Assembly: GCA_964057225.1 (NCBI GenBank)
Contig: OZ059896.1
Location: forward strand, 15,512,501-15,576,500
Source of the DNA: Auanema rhodensis
Taxonomy: Eukaryota; Nematoda; Chromadorea; Rhabditida; Rhabditidae
Direction: 5' to 3'
Length of the DNA stretch: 64,000 nucleotides
The notes beneath the pieces are model-generated. The model was not told where the DNA came from, searched no databases, and saw nothing but the letters and a program-made list of their open reading frames with translations. Within the stretch, counting starts at the first letter, position 1, and each line of letters opens with the position of its first letter. Shown here piece after piece: positions 1 through 9,917 of the stretch. Made by a program: the position numbers and the translations under genes.

Positions 1-3000
1 TCTTTTCCCATATTGGTGACAGAAAGTCAAACATTTTCCAAGTTATAGCTTCTTTTGCATGTTCGTAGCTGAGTAGTAAGCTGCTGGCTGCTCCTGCTGT
101 TAGGGTAACAGGGTTCATGTTAGGAATTAATCTTTGTTTGATTACAGGTTTTATTCTTCCTGGTAAAGTAGCCTGTAGCGTTGCTAAGCTGGATCCATAT
201 GATATTGCTAGTGCCATAGGAAACGTTGATTCTGTTAGATTGTTGAAAATGTTGCTTCCATTAAACTTGATATGTTCTAGGTTGATTGATCCTAACTCGT
301 CGATGTATGCTGGTGATGTTACATTTATTGATTGGTTATTATTAGTCCATTGATCGTTTTCTTTCCAGGGATCCTTGATTGTGAGTCCGCATGGTATGGC
401 ATGTGCCATCGGTGTGAGGTCTCTTGTACCTGGTAGGATGAACAGTTGGCCGTGATGTTCCGTTTCGACTGGGGTTTCCAGAAAACACGTGCTGTTGACT
501 TTGTGATCGCGGTATGTTTTTGTAATTTGAATTGGTGTGCATGGCATTACATAAATTAGTTTATCATTTATGAATCTTGCAGATATATCCTGTCGTCGTA
601 GCATTGTACGCATCCCTATAGTAGGATTTATTTGAAGAATAGCCCACCAGGTAAGTAGTTGTTTATTTTGTACGTGGCAGATGTTGTTTCTGTTTGTTGT
701 GAACGTACGTATGATATCATCTTCCAGATTGGTAGTGGCATATTGTAGATGAGATTGCGTTTCTTGTTGATGAAGATGTTCATTCCAATTTTGGACGATA
801 TCGTTCTTAGCTTTAAGGTAGTCTACGTGAGCTTTCTTACCAATATGTGATGCTATTTCTTCAGGTGTGCTGCGAGTGGTAGTGATAGATCTTTTTGTAG
901 TTCTTGGAGGCGGTGACTTGGTGAGTGATTCTTTCCTATTGTATTCCTGGCTTGAGGTGATTGTGATTGGGTTTGTAGTAATATTGAATGTAGATTGGGG
1001 GGTGGAGAATGATTGTGTTGGTCGATGAGTGGTGAATATAGTTGTGGTTGTTGTAGGTGTTGTGGTTGTTGTTGATCTGGGTCTAGCAGTAGTAGAAGTA
1101 GTAGTAGTAGTAGTGGTAGTAGTAGTAGTAGTTGATGAAGACGTGGGTATTGTCGGTTGGGGTCTAGTTGTTGTGGATATATGTGTTTTGGGTGTGATTG
1201 TCGAAGTGATGACGTTCCTTATGGTTGTAGGCTTAGGGGTCGTGGTAGTGGTTGTAGTAGTAGTTTGTAGGGGGGTCGAAGTGCTTCTAATTGTGGTTGC
1301 AAAAGGTCGTGTTCCGGGAGTACTGATAAGGGGTAGATAATGATTATAAAATTTTTCACTATCCTCTTGTGTACTGCTATAATTTGTAGGATTTCTTTTC
1401 CGGAAGCCGTAGAATATATCGTCGCCATCGAAGATAACTGTGTAGTTTGGCAGTTGTAATGGGGGTAAGTTTAGTTCTTTTTCATATTTGATCCATTTCT
1501 TCATTTCTGCTTCGTATTCTTCTTTGGAATGTAGCTTTTTCGGATTGTTTATTGCGTTCAGGATAATTTTTGCTTGTGCTAGTTGTTCGTACAGTTCTAA
1601 ATCGTTTCGTGTCTTGGTGAGTCTTGGTTTTCTTGGTGGCATAAGTTGATATAAGTATTCTTCTAAAGATGGTGTTGTTTCTCCTGTAGCTAATGTAGTA
1701 GGTATTTCCGCAAGTGAGTAAGCAATTTCTTTCGCGATTTCATAGTAGTCTCCTGTTTTGGTTGGTAGTATCTTCTTAAAATCCTTAATTGTGATCCGTT
1801 TGCTAAGTTTATGCGTAAGTTCCTTATACGATAGATTATCGATCGCGATTTTTGTTGCTTCTCTTATTTCTGCTTCTCCTAGGGCGTGTAGAATGGCTAT
1901 GTTGACGTCTTCATATTTGTGCCATATAAGACGATTTTTGATAACATCAAAATTTATACCTAGGTATTTGAAGATTGCGATATACTTAGGTAACATATTT
2001 GTTATGTTATTGAGATTGTAATGTATGTCAAGTCTTTTCCGTTGAATATAGGTTGTATATAGTAGAATAGTTCCGGTTTTGCTGGCTGAATATCTTAGCG
2101 AGGGGTATTGATGAACTGTCAAGAATCCTTTAGGGTATTCCGTGATTGCGTGTCTTCTTGATCGTCCTAAGCTTGAGGTTGAGTTGAAGGAGATTAGAGT
2201 TCCACTATTTGTAGTAAATATATCTTTTTGTAAGCATGAGGAGGCTTCTTTTTCCGGTGTTTTATTGTTTAGAATAAAAGCACTTTGAATTCCAGGAATC
2301 AATATGGTGTCTTCTGATATAAAAACTTCGTGAGAGCCTAATGAAGTGTACGAGCAACTATGTTTTTCTGATGGTGGGGTCCATATGATGAGAGCGTTGT
2401 TGGTTAGGCATTGTCCTTTGTCACTGGTGCATCCGTTGTCGTTTATGAATATCTCTGAGAGTACTGTATTGTCTTGTAGGCTGGTCATGTGTCCTCGTTC
2501 AGCTATGAATCTGGTACGTTGTTCGCATTCCTGTTTCCATATACCATTAGTAATAGTTGTATGTGGGAATGGAGTTCCATAGAGTCCTGGTGCTTCTCTT
2601 TGAAGGTTGGTACCGTTGAATATTCTTTCTTTAATAGCTGACGAACATTCTTGCAGTGTTGTTGGTGAAACTTTTGCTAGTGAGACATTAGTGTCTCTGA
2701 TGAAGAAAACGTCGTGAATGCAGAGTTGGTAAGTTTCAATTGCACATTTCCATGCTTCCCATTCTTTTGGTTGTAGGTTTTGGATGAACAATTCTGCTGT
2801 AGTCTTCTGGATATGGTTATTAGTTGGTGCGATGAATCGGCAAGCTGTTGGAGATGGCGGCTCGACATATATTCCTCCTCTGTTTCCTGTGCATAACTGG
2901 TACGTTGTTTCTGCACTGCATGTGTTTATAATGAGTGCGATAATTGTGATAAAGAGGGGTAGGAATGGTGTTGATTTTCTTTTGTTGTTCGGTACTTCGT

Positions 3001-4678
3001 TTTCTGTGACGTTGTTGACTTGAAAACGTACTCCTGGGCTCTGTGTGCGTTCTCTATACCGTTCCGGTCCATTGGAGGTGCTACGCGGGCGACTTCTATA
3101 ATTGTTGTATTGGCTTCGATTGTATTGAGAGGGGTATTGTTCGTGATTATTTGATTGTCGCCGGTTGTTGTGTCCGCTATAGTTTTGGTCGCGGTTTCGA
3201 TAGTATGGTCTTTCTTGGCTTCTGTTCCGTGATCTGTCGAAGTAGTTTTGTCTTGATCCCTTATTTTGAGAGAATCGTGAGTTATGGTTCCTGTATTGGT
3301 GTTGATGAGGCCGATATTGGTTGTTGTATCTGTCCGGATATCGGTTGTGTGGTTTGCCATTGCCATTATACATCGGTTTGGTTCCTTTGAAATCCTTAGA
3401 TTCGTTTCTCTGGTATTGATTGTTGTCCTTTGAGTCTCGAATGTTGAGGTTGTTGAACGACTTCTCTATATTGTTGACAAACGATGTTGGTCTATTTTGT
3501 ATAAAGAGTTCTTCTCGTAAGGCCATTTCGTAAGCTTCCTCAAAGTTTGGTGGGTCTAGACGGCTAACGTGTTCGCTTATTTCGGGTCTTAGTCCCCAGG
3601 TGAAGGTGGATCGGAGCATGTTAAGCTCACTTTCGTTGTTCATGTCCATAGCCGAGTAGGCTTCGTTAGAACATCTTGTTGCAAAGCTTTGTACCGATTC
3701 CGTTGGTAACTGTTTCAAGCCATGTAGGCGGTGCATTGCTCGTTCTCTCTGTTTTTTCGGTGTGATCATTTCTGAGAGTCGCTTCTTGACATGGTCCCAT
3801 CCAAGTCGCTTATCTTCGGTTGTGAGTTTTCTGTACGCTTCTCTTGCTCGATCATCTTCTAGCAATAATTGTATGCTTTGAAGACGTTCGGGCATAGTTG
3901 TTCTTGTAGCGTTGAAGTGTTCATCTAGGTATAGTAGATAGCGGTTGAATGGTGTTTTTCCATCGTAGCGTGGAGCTTTTATATCGCGTATGGCGGACGG
4001 AATCGCTGCTGGTTGAGGGATGATTGTAGGTGTTGGAACAGGTGCCCTTCCCGAGGTTTGCGTAAGTGGTGCGCCTTCGTCCATTGGGTCCATTCTTGGG
4101 TTAATTCTCTTGTTTTCTGCAACAAAAGTATTTGCTTGATTAGTTTGCGATGGAAGAGACGGAGATAGAGAATGCCCAGATGTAGAATGATCAATGGATG
4201 AAGGTGAGTTTCGTAGAGGTGGGGATGAGCTTACTGCGGGTGTGGTTGAAGAAAGTGCGGGCGTAGGTGATTTTTGTGTGGTTGGTGTACTGCTTCTTCT
4301 AGGGGTGGCTATTAAAGGATTGATTGGGTTGATTGTATTTGGTATGGTGTTGGTTGGGGGGTTTTGAGGGTTCCCTTTGCTTGCTATGTTTTTAGGAATA
4401 GGTTTAATGTTTGGGATAATTTTCTTTTCTAAGGTGTTTCTTTCGACTATGTCTGTTTTTTGTTTCTTCGTTTTTTCATGTGATTTGGGATTGGTGAATT
4501 GTTTTTGAATGCCGCGATGTCTTGGGGTATGTATTACCATTGACTTTGTTTTAATGCTTAACTTCGCTTGTTTTGCAGAGGGGGGAGAATATGTTGCGGG
4601 CGGTTGTCTTTTTCTTCTTATAATATTTGAAGTGGCAGCAGGGTCCAGCGGAGGTTTTGGACCAGTATTGGGCAGCAT
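1..4678 (-). CDS. Gag-Env fusion polyprotein of element A (3' part beyond window)
   Basis: I read this minus-strand frame from the ATG at 4678-4676 to position 2 and found no stop (about 1559 codons). Order: Pro/Ser/Lys-rich N-terminus; capsid-like helical region about 3990-3540 sharing a YDG motif, MPERL and an LLL..DRA.EAY pattern with element C; Asn/Arg/Tyr-rich nucleocapsid-like region about 3440-3060 with no CCHC knuckle; hydrophobic signal-like stretch about 2970-2905; then a Cys-rich glycoprotein ectodomain that aligns with the Env of element C. A basic RSRR site lies near 2155, a Thr-rich mucin-like tract at about 980-1300, and a second basic site near 890. The window ends before the membrane anchor. 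Start choice: first ATG, 10 nt after a strong 3' splice site. No break was seen, so the copy may be young. Pol is inferred to follow beyond the edge. Confidence 0.85.
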   Translation of the reverse strand, partial: MLPNTGPKPPLDPAATSNIIRRKRQPPATYSPPSAKQAKLSIKTKSMVIHTPRHRGIQKQFTNPKSHEKTKKQKTDIVERNTLEKKIIPNIKPIPKNIASKGNPQNPPTNTIPNTINPINPLIATPRRSSTPTTQKSPTPALSSTTPAVSSSPPLRNSPSSIDHSTSGHSLSPSLPSQTNQANTFVAENKRINPRMDPMDEGAPLTQTSGRAPVPTPTIIPQPAAIPSAIRDIKAPRYDGKTPFNRYLLYLDEHFNATRTTMPERLQSIQLLLEDDRAREAYRKLTTEDKRLGWDHVKKRLSEMITPKKQRERAMHRLHGLKQLPTESVQSFATRCSNEAYSAMDMNNESELNMLRSTFTWGLRPEISEHVSRLDPPNFEEAYEMALREELFIQNRPTSFVNNIEKSFNNLNIRDSKDNNQYQRNESKDFKGTKPMYNGNGKPHNRYPDRYNNQYRPHQHQYRNHNSRFSQNKGSRQNYFDRSRNRSQERPYYRNRDQNYSGHNNRRQSNNHEQYPSQYNRSQYNNYRSRPRSTSNGPERYRERTQSPGVRFQVNNVTENEVPNNKRKSTPFLPLFITIIALIINTCSAETTYQLCTGNRGGIYVEPPSPTACRFIAPTNNHIQKTTAELFIQNLQPKEWEAWKCAIETYQLCIHDVFFIRDTNVSLAKVSPTTLQECSSAIKERIFNGTNLQREAPGLYGTPFPHTTITNGIWKQECEQRTRFIAERGHMTSLQDNTVLSEIFINDNGCTSDKGQCLTNNALIIWTPPSEKHSCSYTSLGSHEVFISEDTILIPGIQSAFILNNKTPEKEASSCLQKDIFTTNSGTLISFNSTSSLGRSRRHAITEYPKGFLTVHQYPSLRYSASKTGTILLYTTYIQRKRLDIHYNLNNITNMLPKYIAIFKYLGINFDVIKNRLIWHKYEDVNIAILHALGEAEIREATKIAIDNLSYKELTHKLSKRITIKDFKKILPTKTGDYYEIAKEIAYSLAEIPTTLATGETTPSLEEYLYQLMPPRKPRLTKTRNDLELYEQLAQAKIILNAINNPKKLHSKEEYEAEMKKWIKYEKELNLPPLQLPNYTVIFDGDDIFYGFRKRNPTNYSSTQEDSEKFYNHYLPLISTPGTRPFATTIRSTSTPLQTTTTTTTTTPKPTTIRNVITSTITPKTHISTTTRPQPTIPTSSSTTTTTTTTTTTTSTTARPRSTTTTTPTTTTTIFTTHRPTQSFSTPQSTFNITTNPITITSSQEYNRKESLTKSPPPRTTKRSITTTRSTPEEIASHIGKKAHVDYLKAKNDIVQNWNEHLHQQETQSHLQYATTNLEDDIIRTFTTNRNNICHVQNKQLLTWWAILQINPTIGMRTMLRRQDISARFINDKLIYVMPCTPIQITKTYRDHKVNSTCFLETPVETEHHGQLFILPGTRDLTPMAHAIPCGLTIKDPWKENDQWTNNNQSINVTSPAYIDELGSINLEHIKFNGSNIFNNLTESTFPMALAISYGSSLATLQATLPGRIKPVIKQRLIPNMNPVTLTAGAASSLLLSYEHAKEAITWKMFDFLSPIWEK

Positions 4679-5911
4679 CGTTGGTATCCTGTAAGGAAAT
4701 TTGTTATATCCAACGTGTGCCAAAATAATTTTATATATAGAAAAACGTAAAGAATAATGTTGGGTTTGTGTGCGCGATTCTTATGAAGGTAGCTAGTCTT
4801 GCAAGTAATCTCTTTACCAATATAGCTCGTCCGGGTCTAACACAGGTTTGAAACTAGTGTGCCTTTTCGAAGGGACAAGTTCTATATTGTGAAAAAGGCA
4901 TGAAATGAAAGTTAATAGTTCGCCAGTCTTTTGGGACAAGGATACAAAATAGAATTTTCGCAATCATTTCATTTTCCCAGACCTCATTAACCTATCTGAG
5001 TCACAGGTATGTCAGCTGCCTTCTGCATCCTGCTCCCTGACTCTATGATGGCGAGACCACTCTTATTATTTATATCAATGTGGGGCAGATTTCAATTCAA
5101 AAATTCTCTAATTATTTCATGGGGCGTACGTCTTATCCTGAGTGTCGGCCTCCGCTCGAGTCTCTTGAGTGTCTGGCATTATTCTTAACGAGGGGGGGAT
5201 GGTTTTTGCGTATGAGTTAAAACTTATTGATTAATTTAATTATTTTTCGTTTTTTTTTTTTTTTCAGGTGCTAAGGTAATCGGAATTTGGATACGCTGCG
5301 CCTAATAAATATTTTTACTGTCGTGTTTAACACGGGATTTCTTGTTTATGAAATTACGGGGGGGGGGGGAAGGGGTGGGTTTATGAGAATACAGTGTAGT
5401 AGCATAAGAATAATAGTTTTATAAACGAACATAAAGAAAATAATGAAAATATGGTATGATAGGATGATTAAGATAGTATGATAAGATGAAGATTCAGATA
5501 ATATGATAAGATGATTAAGATTGAGATGTATAGAAGCAATATTCTTTTTTATTTCTTAATTCTAAATTAATTTTATAAAGAACTTAACTATTTTTGTTCA
5601 AAAAATGTGAAAATAAACTTATAATTCTTAGAAAAGTTAATTATTGAATTTGAATAATTTTCGTATATAGGATTTTGGATAGAGAGAATGATAAATGATA
5701 TAAGTACTCTTATGAATAATTGAAAATGATTTATGAATGGAAAACTGAGTTTTTTGTAAAGAGTTTTTGGATATAATTTTTAATAAAAAAGTTTTAGAGT
5801 TTTTAAGAAAATATTATAAGCTAACTTTAAGAGAGAGATAAGATTTTTAATTGAATAAGAGATGTAGACGGTAGCGCTTGAGTTCCTTTACGAGATCCTG
5901 TCCAAAAGGAA
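4679..5911 (-). other. Leader of element A, probably containing an intron
   Basis: This stretch has no long reading frame. Just before the gag ATG the minus strand reads TTTCCTTACAG/G, a good 3' splice site ending at 4689. A block at about 5040-5172 is shared with element D. The part from about 5210 to 5870 is AT-rich, with a G-run at 5349-5358 (plus strand). I could not place the 5' splice site. Confidence 0.55.
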
Positions 5912-5931
5912 GGATCTCGGTGGAACCTCCA
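5912..5931 (-). promoter_or_regulatory. Primer binding site, tRNA-Gln type
   Basis: Immediately after the LTR the minus strand reads TGGAGGTTCCACCGAGAT, complementary to the 3' end of animal tRNA-Gln including CCA. It would prime minus-strand DNA synthesis. Confidence 0.8.
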
Positions 5932-6346
5932 CGTTCCATTTGGATTCCCAATGGTTCCAAGTTGAGAGATCCAAACAGACTATGAGACGATGAGTATGAT
6001 TTTAAATATAAGTGTGTAATGTAAGGTGAAATAAGAAACAAAAGATGAAATATATAAAGGTTTATTGTTCGTATTATAATATAATTATACAAAGATTAAA
6101 GCTAAAGTTAAGAAAGAGAATATAAAGAAGATAAAGAGAAAGTAAGATAATGAGATAAAGAGATGCCTGAGTCTTGAGGACTCAGGTTTATATATCCATA
6201 CAACTCCTACTCAGTTTACACAAATTGTTACAAAGCTTATAAAAAGTGCATCTAGAATATTCTCAGAATTGCTTAAAAACTATCTGCATTAGTTTAATAA
6301 TAGCAGCTGCCATGGTCAGCTGCTTTCCTTTGAGATATGTATGTAA
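5932..6346 (-). repeat. 5' LTR of element A
   Basis: The minus-strand LTR begins TGTTACATAC at 6346 and ends AATGGAACG at 5932, directly abutting the primer binding site. It carries AATAAACC (plus-strand 6059-6066) as poly(A) signal. Length is 415 bp. The partner LTR lies outside the window. Confidence 0.75.
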
Positions 6347-6379
6347 CAATACATATTCTGAAAAGAAAGGTAAGCATTC

Positions 6380-6498
6380 GCTTACGACCATACCACGTTG
6401 AAAGTACGCCATCCCGTTCGATCTGGCAAGTCAAGCAACGTTGGGCCCGGTTAGTACTTGGATCGGAGACGGCTTGGGAATCCCGGGTGCCGTAAGCT
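6380..6498 (+). rRNA. 5S rRNA gene
   Basis: 5S rRNA of the large ribosomal subunit, transcribed by Pol III. The 119-nt gene runs from GCTTACGACC to CCGTAAGCT; these ends pair as helix I. The internal control region with TTAGTACTTGGATCGGAGAC is intact and a T-run terminator follows. The sequence is very close to the Caenorhabditis 5S. This copy follows the LTR of element A by 33 bp. Confidence 0.96.
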
Positions 6499-6599
6499 TT
6501 TCCTTTTTCTCATATTTTCATATAGTTTATCATCTTTAGTTACCTATATGGTATACGGTTAACTAGAAATGCTTTCGTTTTCGGAGACAACTGTTAGGC

Positions 6600-6740
6600 A
6601 GCTTTGCGCAGTGGCGATAACGTGACCAATGAGGCTTTGCCGAGGTGCGTTTATTGCTGGTTGAAAACTTTTCCCAATTACCCGCGAAATTCCCTGAAAC
6701 ATGGGTGATATACGCAATTTTTGAATGCCTGATAAGGCTG
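6600..6740 (+). ncRNA. U4: U4 snRNA gene
   Basis: U4 spliceosomal RNA, the partner of U6 in the U4/U6.U5 tri-snRNP. Recognised by the 5' end AGCTTTGCGCAGTGGC (U4/U6 stem II), the 5' stem-loop with kink-turn (GACCAATGAGG ... CCGAGG), the GAAAACTTTTCCCAAT region, an Sm site GCAATTTTTGA and a terminal GCCT-GATA-AGGC hairpin. The 3' end is approximate. Copy-specific change: CGCGAAATTCC in place of CGCGATATTCC. Confidence 0.94.
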
Positions 6741-6850
6741 ATTAGCATATTATGGAAGATTGTTCCACGTGAAATGACGTCATTTTTCAAAACCAAATTA
6801 GAAGGAATGGTTGCACTCCATACATATTCCGAAAAGAAAGGTAAGCATTC

Positions 6851-6969
6851 GCTTACGACCATACCACGTTGAAAGTACGCCATCCCGTCCGATCTGGCAA
6901 GTCAAGCAACGTTGGGCCCGGTTAGTACTTGGATCGGAGACGGCTTGGGAATCCCGGGTGCCGTAAGCT
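6851..6969 (+). rRNA. 5S rRNA gene
   Basis: Full-length consensus copy. Confidence 0.95.
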
Positions 6970-7071
6970 TTTTCCTTTTTCTCATATTTTCATATAGTTT
7001 ATCATCTTTAGTTACCTATATGGTATACGGTTAACTAGAAATGCTTTTGTTTTCCGAGACAACTGTTAGTC

Positions 7072-7212
7072 AGCTTTGCGCAGTGGCGATAACGTGACCA
7101 ATGAGGCTTTGCCGAGGTGCGTTTATTGCTGGTTGAAAACTTTTCCCAATTACCCGCGATATTCCCTGAAACATGGGTGATATACGCAATTTTTGAATGC
7201 CTGATAAGGCTG
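7072..7212 (+). ncRNA. U4: U4 snRNA gene
   Basis: Full-length consensus copy; 5' flank reads TTAGTC. Confidence 0.93.
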
Positions 7213-7341
7213 ATTAGCATATTATGGTAGATTGTTCCACGTGAAATGACGTCATTTTTCTCATGACGCGTCAATTTTCAAAACCAAATTAGAAGGAACG
7301 GTTGCACTCCATACATATTCCGAAAAGAAAGGTAAGCATTC

Positions 7342-7459
7342 GCTTACGACCATACCGCGTTGAAAGTACGCCATCCCGTTCGATCTGCAAGTCAAGCAAC
7401 GTTGGGCCCGGTTAGTACTTGGATCGGAGACGGCTTGGGAATCGCGGGTGCCGTAAGCT
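7342..7459 (+). rRNA. 5S rRNA gene, variant
   Basis: 118 nt: one G missing in GATCTGCAAG, plus ACCGCGTTG and AATCGCGGG substitutions. May be a degrading copy. Confidence 0.9.
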
Positions 7460-7560
7460 TTTCCCTTTTCTCATATTTTCATATAGTTTATCATCTTTAG
7501 TTACCTATATGGTATACGGTTAACTAGAAATGCTTTTGTTTTCCGAGACAACTGTTAGAC

Positions 7561-7701
7561 AGCTTTGCGCAGTGGCGATAACGTGACCAATGAGGCTTTG
7601 CCGAGGTGCGTTTATTGCTGGTTGAAAACTTTTCCCAATTACCCGCGATATTCCCTGAAACATGGGTGATATACGCAATTTTTGAATGCCTGATAAGGCT
7701 G
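7561..7701 (+). ncRNA. U4: U4 snRNA gene
   Basis: Full-length consensus copy. Confidence 0.93.
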
Positions 7702-7811
7702 ATTAGCATATTATGGAAGATTGTTCCACGTGAAATGACGTCATTTTTCAAAACCAAATTAGAAGGAATGGTTGCACTCCATACATATTCCGAAAAGAAA
7801 GGTAAGCATTC

Positions 7812-7930
7812 GCTTACGACCATACCACGTTGAAAGTACGCCATCCCGTCCGATCTGCCAAGTCAAGCAACGTTGGGCCCGGTTAGTACTTGGATCGGAG
7901 ACGGCTTGGGAATCGCGGGTGCCGTAAGCT
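7812..7930 (+). rRNA. 5S rRNA gene, variant
   Basis: Full length; carries GATCTGCCAAG and AATCGCGGG substitutions. Confidence 0.92.
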
Positions 7931-8031
7931 TTTCCCTTTTCTCATATTTTCATATAGTTTATCATCTTTAGTTACCTATATGGTATACGGTTAACTAGAA
8001 ATGCTTTTGTTTTCCGAGACAACTGTTAGAC

Positions 8032-8172
8032 AGCTTTGCGCAGTGGCGATAACGTGACCAATGAGGCTTTGCCGAGGTGCGTTTATTGCTGGTTGAAAAC
8101 TTTTCCCAATTACCCGCGATATTCCCTGAAACATGGGTGATATACGCAATTTGTGAATGCCTGATAAGGCTG
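8032..8172 (+). ncRNA. U4: U4 snRNA gene, altered Sm site
   Basis: Full length, but the Sm site reads AATTTGTGA instead of AATTTTTGA, which may weaken Sm-ring assembly. Confidence 0.88.
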
Positions 8173-8274
8173 ATTAGCATATTATGGAAGAATGTTCCAC
8201 GTGAAATGACGTCATTTCTCAAAACCAAATTAGAAGGAACGGTTGCACTCCATACATATTCCGAAAAGAAAGGT

Positions 8275-8345
8275 AAGTCAAGCAATGTTGGGCCCGGTTA
8301 GTACTTGGATCGGAGACGTCTTGGGAATCCCGGGTGCCGTAAGCT
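8275..8345 (+). pseudogene. 5S rRNA pseudogene, 5' 48 nt deleted
   Basis: The upstream flank GGTAAG joins directly to TCAAGC inside the gene, so helix I and the 5' half of the control region are lost. Substitutions CAATGTTGGG and GACGTCTTGGG are shared by all six truncated copies, which points to one founder. Confidence 0.9.
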
Positions 8346-8447
8346 TTTTCCTTTTTCTCATATTTTCATATAGTTTATCATCTTTAGTTACCTATATGGT
8401 ATACGGTTAACTAGAAATGCTTTTGTTTTCCGAGACAACTGTTAGTC

Positions 8448-8588
8448 AGCTTTGCGCAGTGGCGATAACGTGACCAATGAGGCTTTGCCGAGGTGCGTTT
8501 ATTGCTGGTTGAAAACTTTTCCCAATTACCCGCGATATTCCCTGAAACATGGGTGATATACGCAATTTTTGAATGCCTGATAAGGCTG
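8448..8588 (+). ncRNA. U4: U4 snRNA gene
   Basis: Full-length consensus copy downstream of a truncated 5S. Confidence 0.93.
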
Positions 8589-8717
8589 ATTAGCATATTA
8601 TGGTAGATTGTTCCACGTGAAATGACGTCATTTTTCTCATGACGCGTCAATTTTCAAAACCAAATTAGAAGGAACGGTTGCACTCCATACATATTCCGAA
8701 AAGAAAGGTAAGCATTC

Positions 8718-8836
8718 GCTTACGACCATACCACGTTGAAAGTACGCCATCCCGTCCGATCTGGCAAGTCAAGCAACGTTGGGCCCGGTTAGTACTTGGA
8801 TCGGAGACGGCTTGGGAATCCCGGGTGCCGTAAGCT
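8718..8836 (+). rRNA. 5S rRNA gene
   Basis: Full-length consensus copy. Confidence 0.95.
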
Positions 8837-8937
8837 TTTCCTTTTTCTCATATTTTCATATAGTTTATCATCTTTAGTTACCTATATGGTATACGGTTAA
8901 CTAGAAATGCTTTCGTTTTCCGAGACAACTGTTAGAC

Positions 8938-9078
8938 AGCTTTGCGCAGTGGCGATAACGTAACCAATGAGGCTTTGCCGAGGTGCGTTTATTGCTGGTT
9001 GAAAACTTTTCCCAATTACCCGCGATATTCCCTGAAACATGGGTGATATACGCAATTTTTGAATGCCTGATAATGCTG
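8938..9078 (+). ncRNA. U4: U4 snRNA gene, kink-turn variant
   Basis: Full length; CGTAACC replaces CGTGACC next to the 5' kink-turn, and the 3' hairpin reads GATAATGCTG. Confidence 0.88.
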
Positions 9079-9207
9079 ATTAGCATATTATGGTAGATTG
9101 TTCCACGTGAAATGACGTCATTTTTCTCATGACGCGTCAATTTTCAAAACCAAATTAGAAGGAACGGTTGCACTCCATACATATTCCGAAAAGAAAGGTA
9201 AGCATTC

Positions 9208-9326
9208 GCTTACGACCATACCACGTTGAAAGTACGCCATCCCGTCCGATCTGGCAAGTCAAGCAACGTTGGGCCCGGTTAGTACTTGGATCGGAGACGG
9301 CTTGGGAATCCCGGGTGCCGTAAGCT
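9208..9326 (+). rRNA. 5S rRNA gene
   Basis: Full-length consensus copy. Confidence 0.95.
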
Positions 9327-9427
9327 TTTCCTTTTTCTCATATTTTCATATAGTTTATCATCTTTAGTTACCTATATGGTATACGGTTAACTAGAAATGC
9401 TTTCGTTTTCCGAGACAACTGTTAGAC

Positions 9428-9568
9428 AGCTTTGCGCAGTGGCGATAACGTGACCAATGAGGCTTTGCCGAGGTGCGTTTATTGCTGGTTGAAAACTTTT
9501 CCCAATTACCCGCGATATTCCCTGAAACATGGGTGATATACGCAATTTTTGAATGCCTGATAAGGCTG
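9428..9568 (+). ncRNA. U4: U4 snRNA gene
   Basis: Full-length consensus copy. Confidence 0.93.
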
Positions 9569-9697
9569 ATTAGCATATTATGGTAGATTGTTCCACGTGA
9601 AATGACGTCATTTTTCTCATGACGCGTCAATTTTCAAAACCAAATTAGAAGGAACGGTTGCACTCCATACATATTCCGAAAAGAAAGGTAACCATTC

Positions 9698-9816
9698 GCT
9701 TACGACCATACCACGTTGAAAGTACGCCATCCCGTCCGATCTTGCAAGTCAAGCAACGTTGGGCCCGGTTAGTACTTGGATCGGAGACGGCTTGGGAATC
9801 CCGGGTGCCGTAAGCT
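9698..9816 (+). rRNA. 5S rRNA gene, variant
   Basis: Full length; GATCTTGCAAG substitution, and the 5' flank reads GGTAACC. Confidence 0.93.
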
Positions 9817-9917
9817 TTTCCTTTTTCTCATATTTTCATATAGTTTATCATCTTTAGTTACCTATATGGTATACGGTTAACTAGAAATGCTTTTGTTTTC
9901 GGAGACAACTGTTAGAC

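Larger units (their letters stand above)
1..6346 (-). mobile_element. Element A: Ty3/Gypsy-like LTR element with Gag-Env frame, partial at left edge
   Basis: Read on the minus strand: 5' LTR (6346-5932), tRNA-Gln-type primer binding site (5931-5912), a 1.2-kb leader, then a Gag-Env frame from 4678 off the window edge. Pol and the 3' LTR are not in the window, so the Ty3/Gypsy assignment comes from the homology of its Gag and Env with element C, whose pol is visible. The LTR abuts the spacer 33 bp upstream of a 5S gene. The target duplication cannot be checked because the other end is missing. Confidence 0.85.

Noticed and set aside
1029..1340. Plus-strand Val-rich 103-codon frame
   Set aside because: It is the antisense shadow of the Thr-rich mucin-like tract of the element A envelope.
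2926..3366. Minus-strand Thr-rich 146-codon frame
   Set aside because: It overlaps the nucleocapsid-like region of the element A Gag-Env frame in another phase; low-complexity sequence explains its openness.
5847..6092. 81-codon minus-strand frame near the element A LTR
   Set aside because: It covers the LTR and primer binding site; AT-rich chance frame.
6741..6850. Spliced-leader RNA gene in the spacer, as in many nematode 5S clusters
   Set aside because: I looked on both strands for an SL1-like leader, a donor and an Sm site in the right order. GGTAAG before 5S and AATTTGG on the minus strand occur, but no complete SL RNA arrangement is visible.
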